This document shows positions 63,725 through 64,000 of a stretch of DNA of 64,000 nt, in pieces. The notes beneath the pieces were generated by a model. It saw only the letters and a list, made by a program, of their open reading frames with translations. It was not told the origin of the DNA and searched no databases. The stretch comes from Marine Group I thaumarchaeote (GTDB taxonomy: Archaea > Thermoproteota > Nitrososphaeria > Nitrososphaerales > Nitrosopumilaceae), in assembly GCA_013390375.1 (NCBI GenBank), contig JACATA010000002.1, forward strand, positions 24,840-88,839, written 5' to 3'. A program made the position numbers and the translations under genes. Every line of letters starts with the position of its first letter. The stretch's first letter is position 1.

Positions 63725-63795
63725 CATCATTCACACTAGTAAAACATCACTTGCTTAGATGGTTTATTCCTGAACGTCCTAAATTTTTTAGATAA
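63697..63795 (+). CDS. 32-aa ORF ending WFIPERPKFFR
   Basis: ORF MGQILALELTSFTLVKHHLL followed by RWFIPERPKFFR. The ending is shared with the remnant at 62650-62745, which favours this frame being coding. Confidence 0.4.
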   Translation: MGQILALELTSFTLVKHHLLRWFIPERPKFFR

Positions 63796-63813
63796 GTCTA
63801 ATCTTGGAATATT

Positions 63814-63894
63814 ATGAATAAACAAAAGAAAAATAATTTATTAATAAAAAAACAGAAAACTAAACGCAAAAATAAACGAGCTCAAGAAATATAA
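63814..63894 (+). CDS. 26-aa very basic ORF
   Basis: ORF MNKQKKNNLLIKKQKTKRKN plus KRAQEI, mostly Lys, Asn and Arg. Its leader ggaatatt before ATGAA matches those at 62987 and 49877. It could be a tiny RNA-binding protein, or Lys-rich by base composition alone. Confidence 0.35.
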   Translation: MNKQKKNNLLIKKQKTKRKNKRAQEI

Positions 63895-64000
63895 AAAATA
63901 TATAAAAATAAATATTTTTTTTGTATATATCTATGTGTATATACTGAATATAGGCATAGAGTATACTCAAATAATTAAATCGTTGAAAATGTTAGATAAT

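Noticed and set aside
63895..64000. Possible gene at the window end
   Set aside because: Very AT-rich sequence with stops in the frames I checked; nothing supportable before the window ends.

Overview
The window reads as a chromosomal piece of an ammonia-oxidising archaeon (Nitrososphaerota/Thaumarchaeota), most likely an AT-rich marine or brackish Nitrosopumilaceae member. Supporting signs are an Amt ammonium transporter, an A-type ATP synthase operon, archaeal TFE, aTrm56, RNase P Rnp4, S19e, NAC and PDCD5 proteins, type II GAPDH, B12-dependent ribonucleotide reductase, and many periplasmic copper proteins. Many starts lie about 22-32 bases downstream of a TATA-like box with no room for a leader, so leaderless transcription seems common. 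This helped choose several starts, including TTG and GTG ones.

Layout. 1-4.5 kb: HD phosphohydrolase, UMP kinase, small lineage proteins and a Cas4-like Fe-S protein. 4.6-7.1 kb: Amt and a rhodanese. 7.1-15.9 kb: ATP synthase genes K-E-C-F-A-B-D-(22-aa micro-ORF)-H-I. 16-17.5 kb: divergent pyrI/pyrB. 17.5-28.9 kb: a cell-surface and copper block with a two-domain multicopper oxidase, ZIP transporter, Cys-motif membrane protein, GT2-GtrA glycosyltransferase, plastocyanin-like protein with an Ala/Glu spacer, CopC-CopD-propeller fusion, and two secreted proteins whose C-termini form a 286-bp inverted repeat. 28.9-33 kb: rhomboid, tautomerase, nitrilase and the first thiolase/DUF35 pair. 33-38.1 kb: a degenerate NrdD-like protein with a winged helix and ATP-cone, next to nrdJ. 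38.2-41.4 kb: tRNA-Gly, rnp4, rps19e, PDCD5-like, a zinc-type dehydrogenase and a CitE-like lyase. 41.4-45.7 kb: an archaeal riboflavin operon containing an uncharacterised amidohydrolase. 45.7-49.8 kb: tfe, trm56, hflX, a PhoU-like regulator, PUA and NAC. 49.9-56.3 kb: lineage-specific genes, a sugar nucleotidyltransferase, an LLM oxidoreductase, a second thiolase/DUF35 pair and a Hjc-like nuclease. 56.4-62.6 kb: threonine synthase, a CBS/CorC membrane protein, gap, a DsbA-like protein and HMG-CoA synthase. 62.6-64 kb: an array of very small genes, several encoding one transmembrane helix.

How it fits together. Amt and ATP synthase serve ammonia supply and energy conservation. The copper-binding surface proteins suit a copper-dependent respiratory lifestyle. 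The thiolases, HMG-CoA synthase, dehydrogenase and CitE-like lyase plausibly feed the mevalonate pathway and CoA-ester carbon metabolism.

The most unusual observations are: (1) an 88-bp element at 50.3 and 63.4 kb whose 13-bp hairpin shows two compensatory base-pair changes, embedded in a related tiny-gene cassette; (2) the NrdD-like protein with a DNA-binding domain and no glycyl-radical motif beside nrdJ; (3) the amidohydrolase inside the riboflavin operon, a candidate for a missing archaeal step; (4) the inverted repeat joining the 3' ends of two surface-protein genes.
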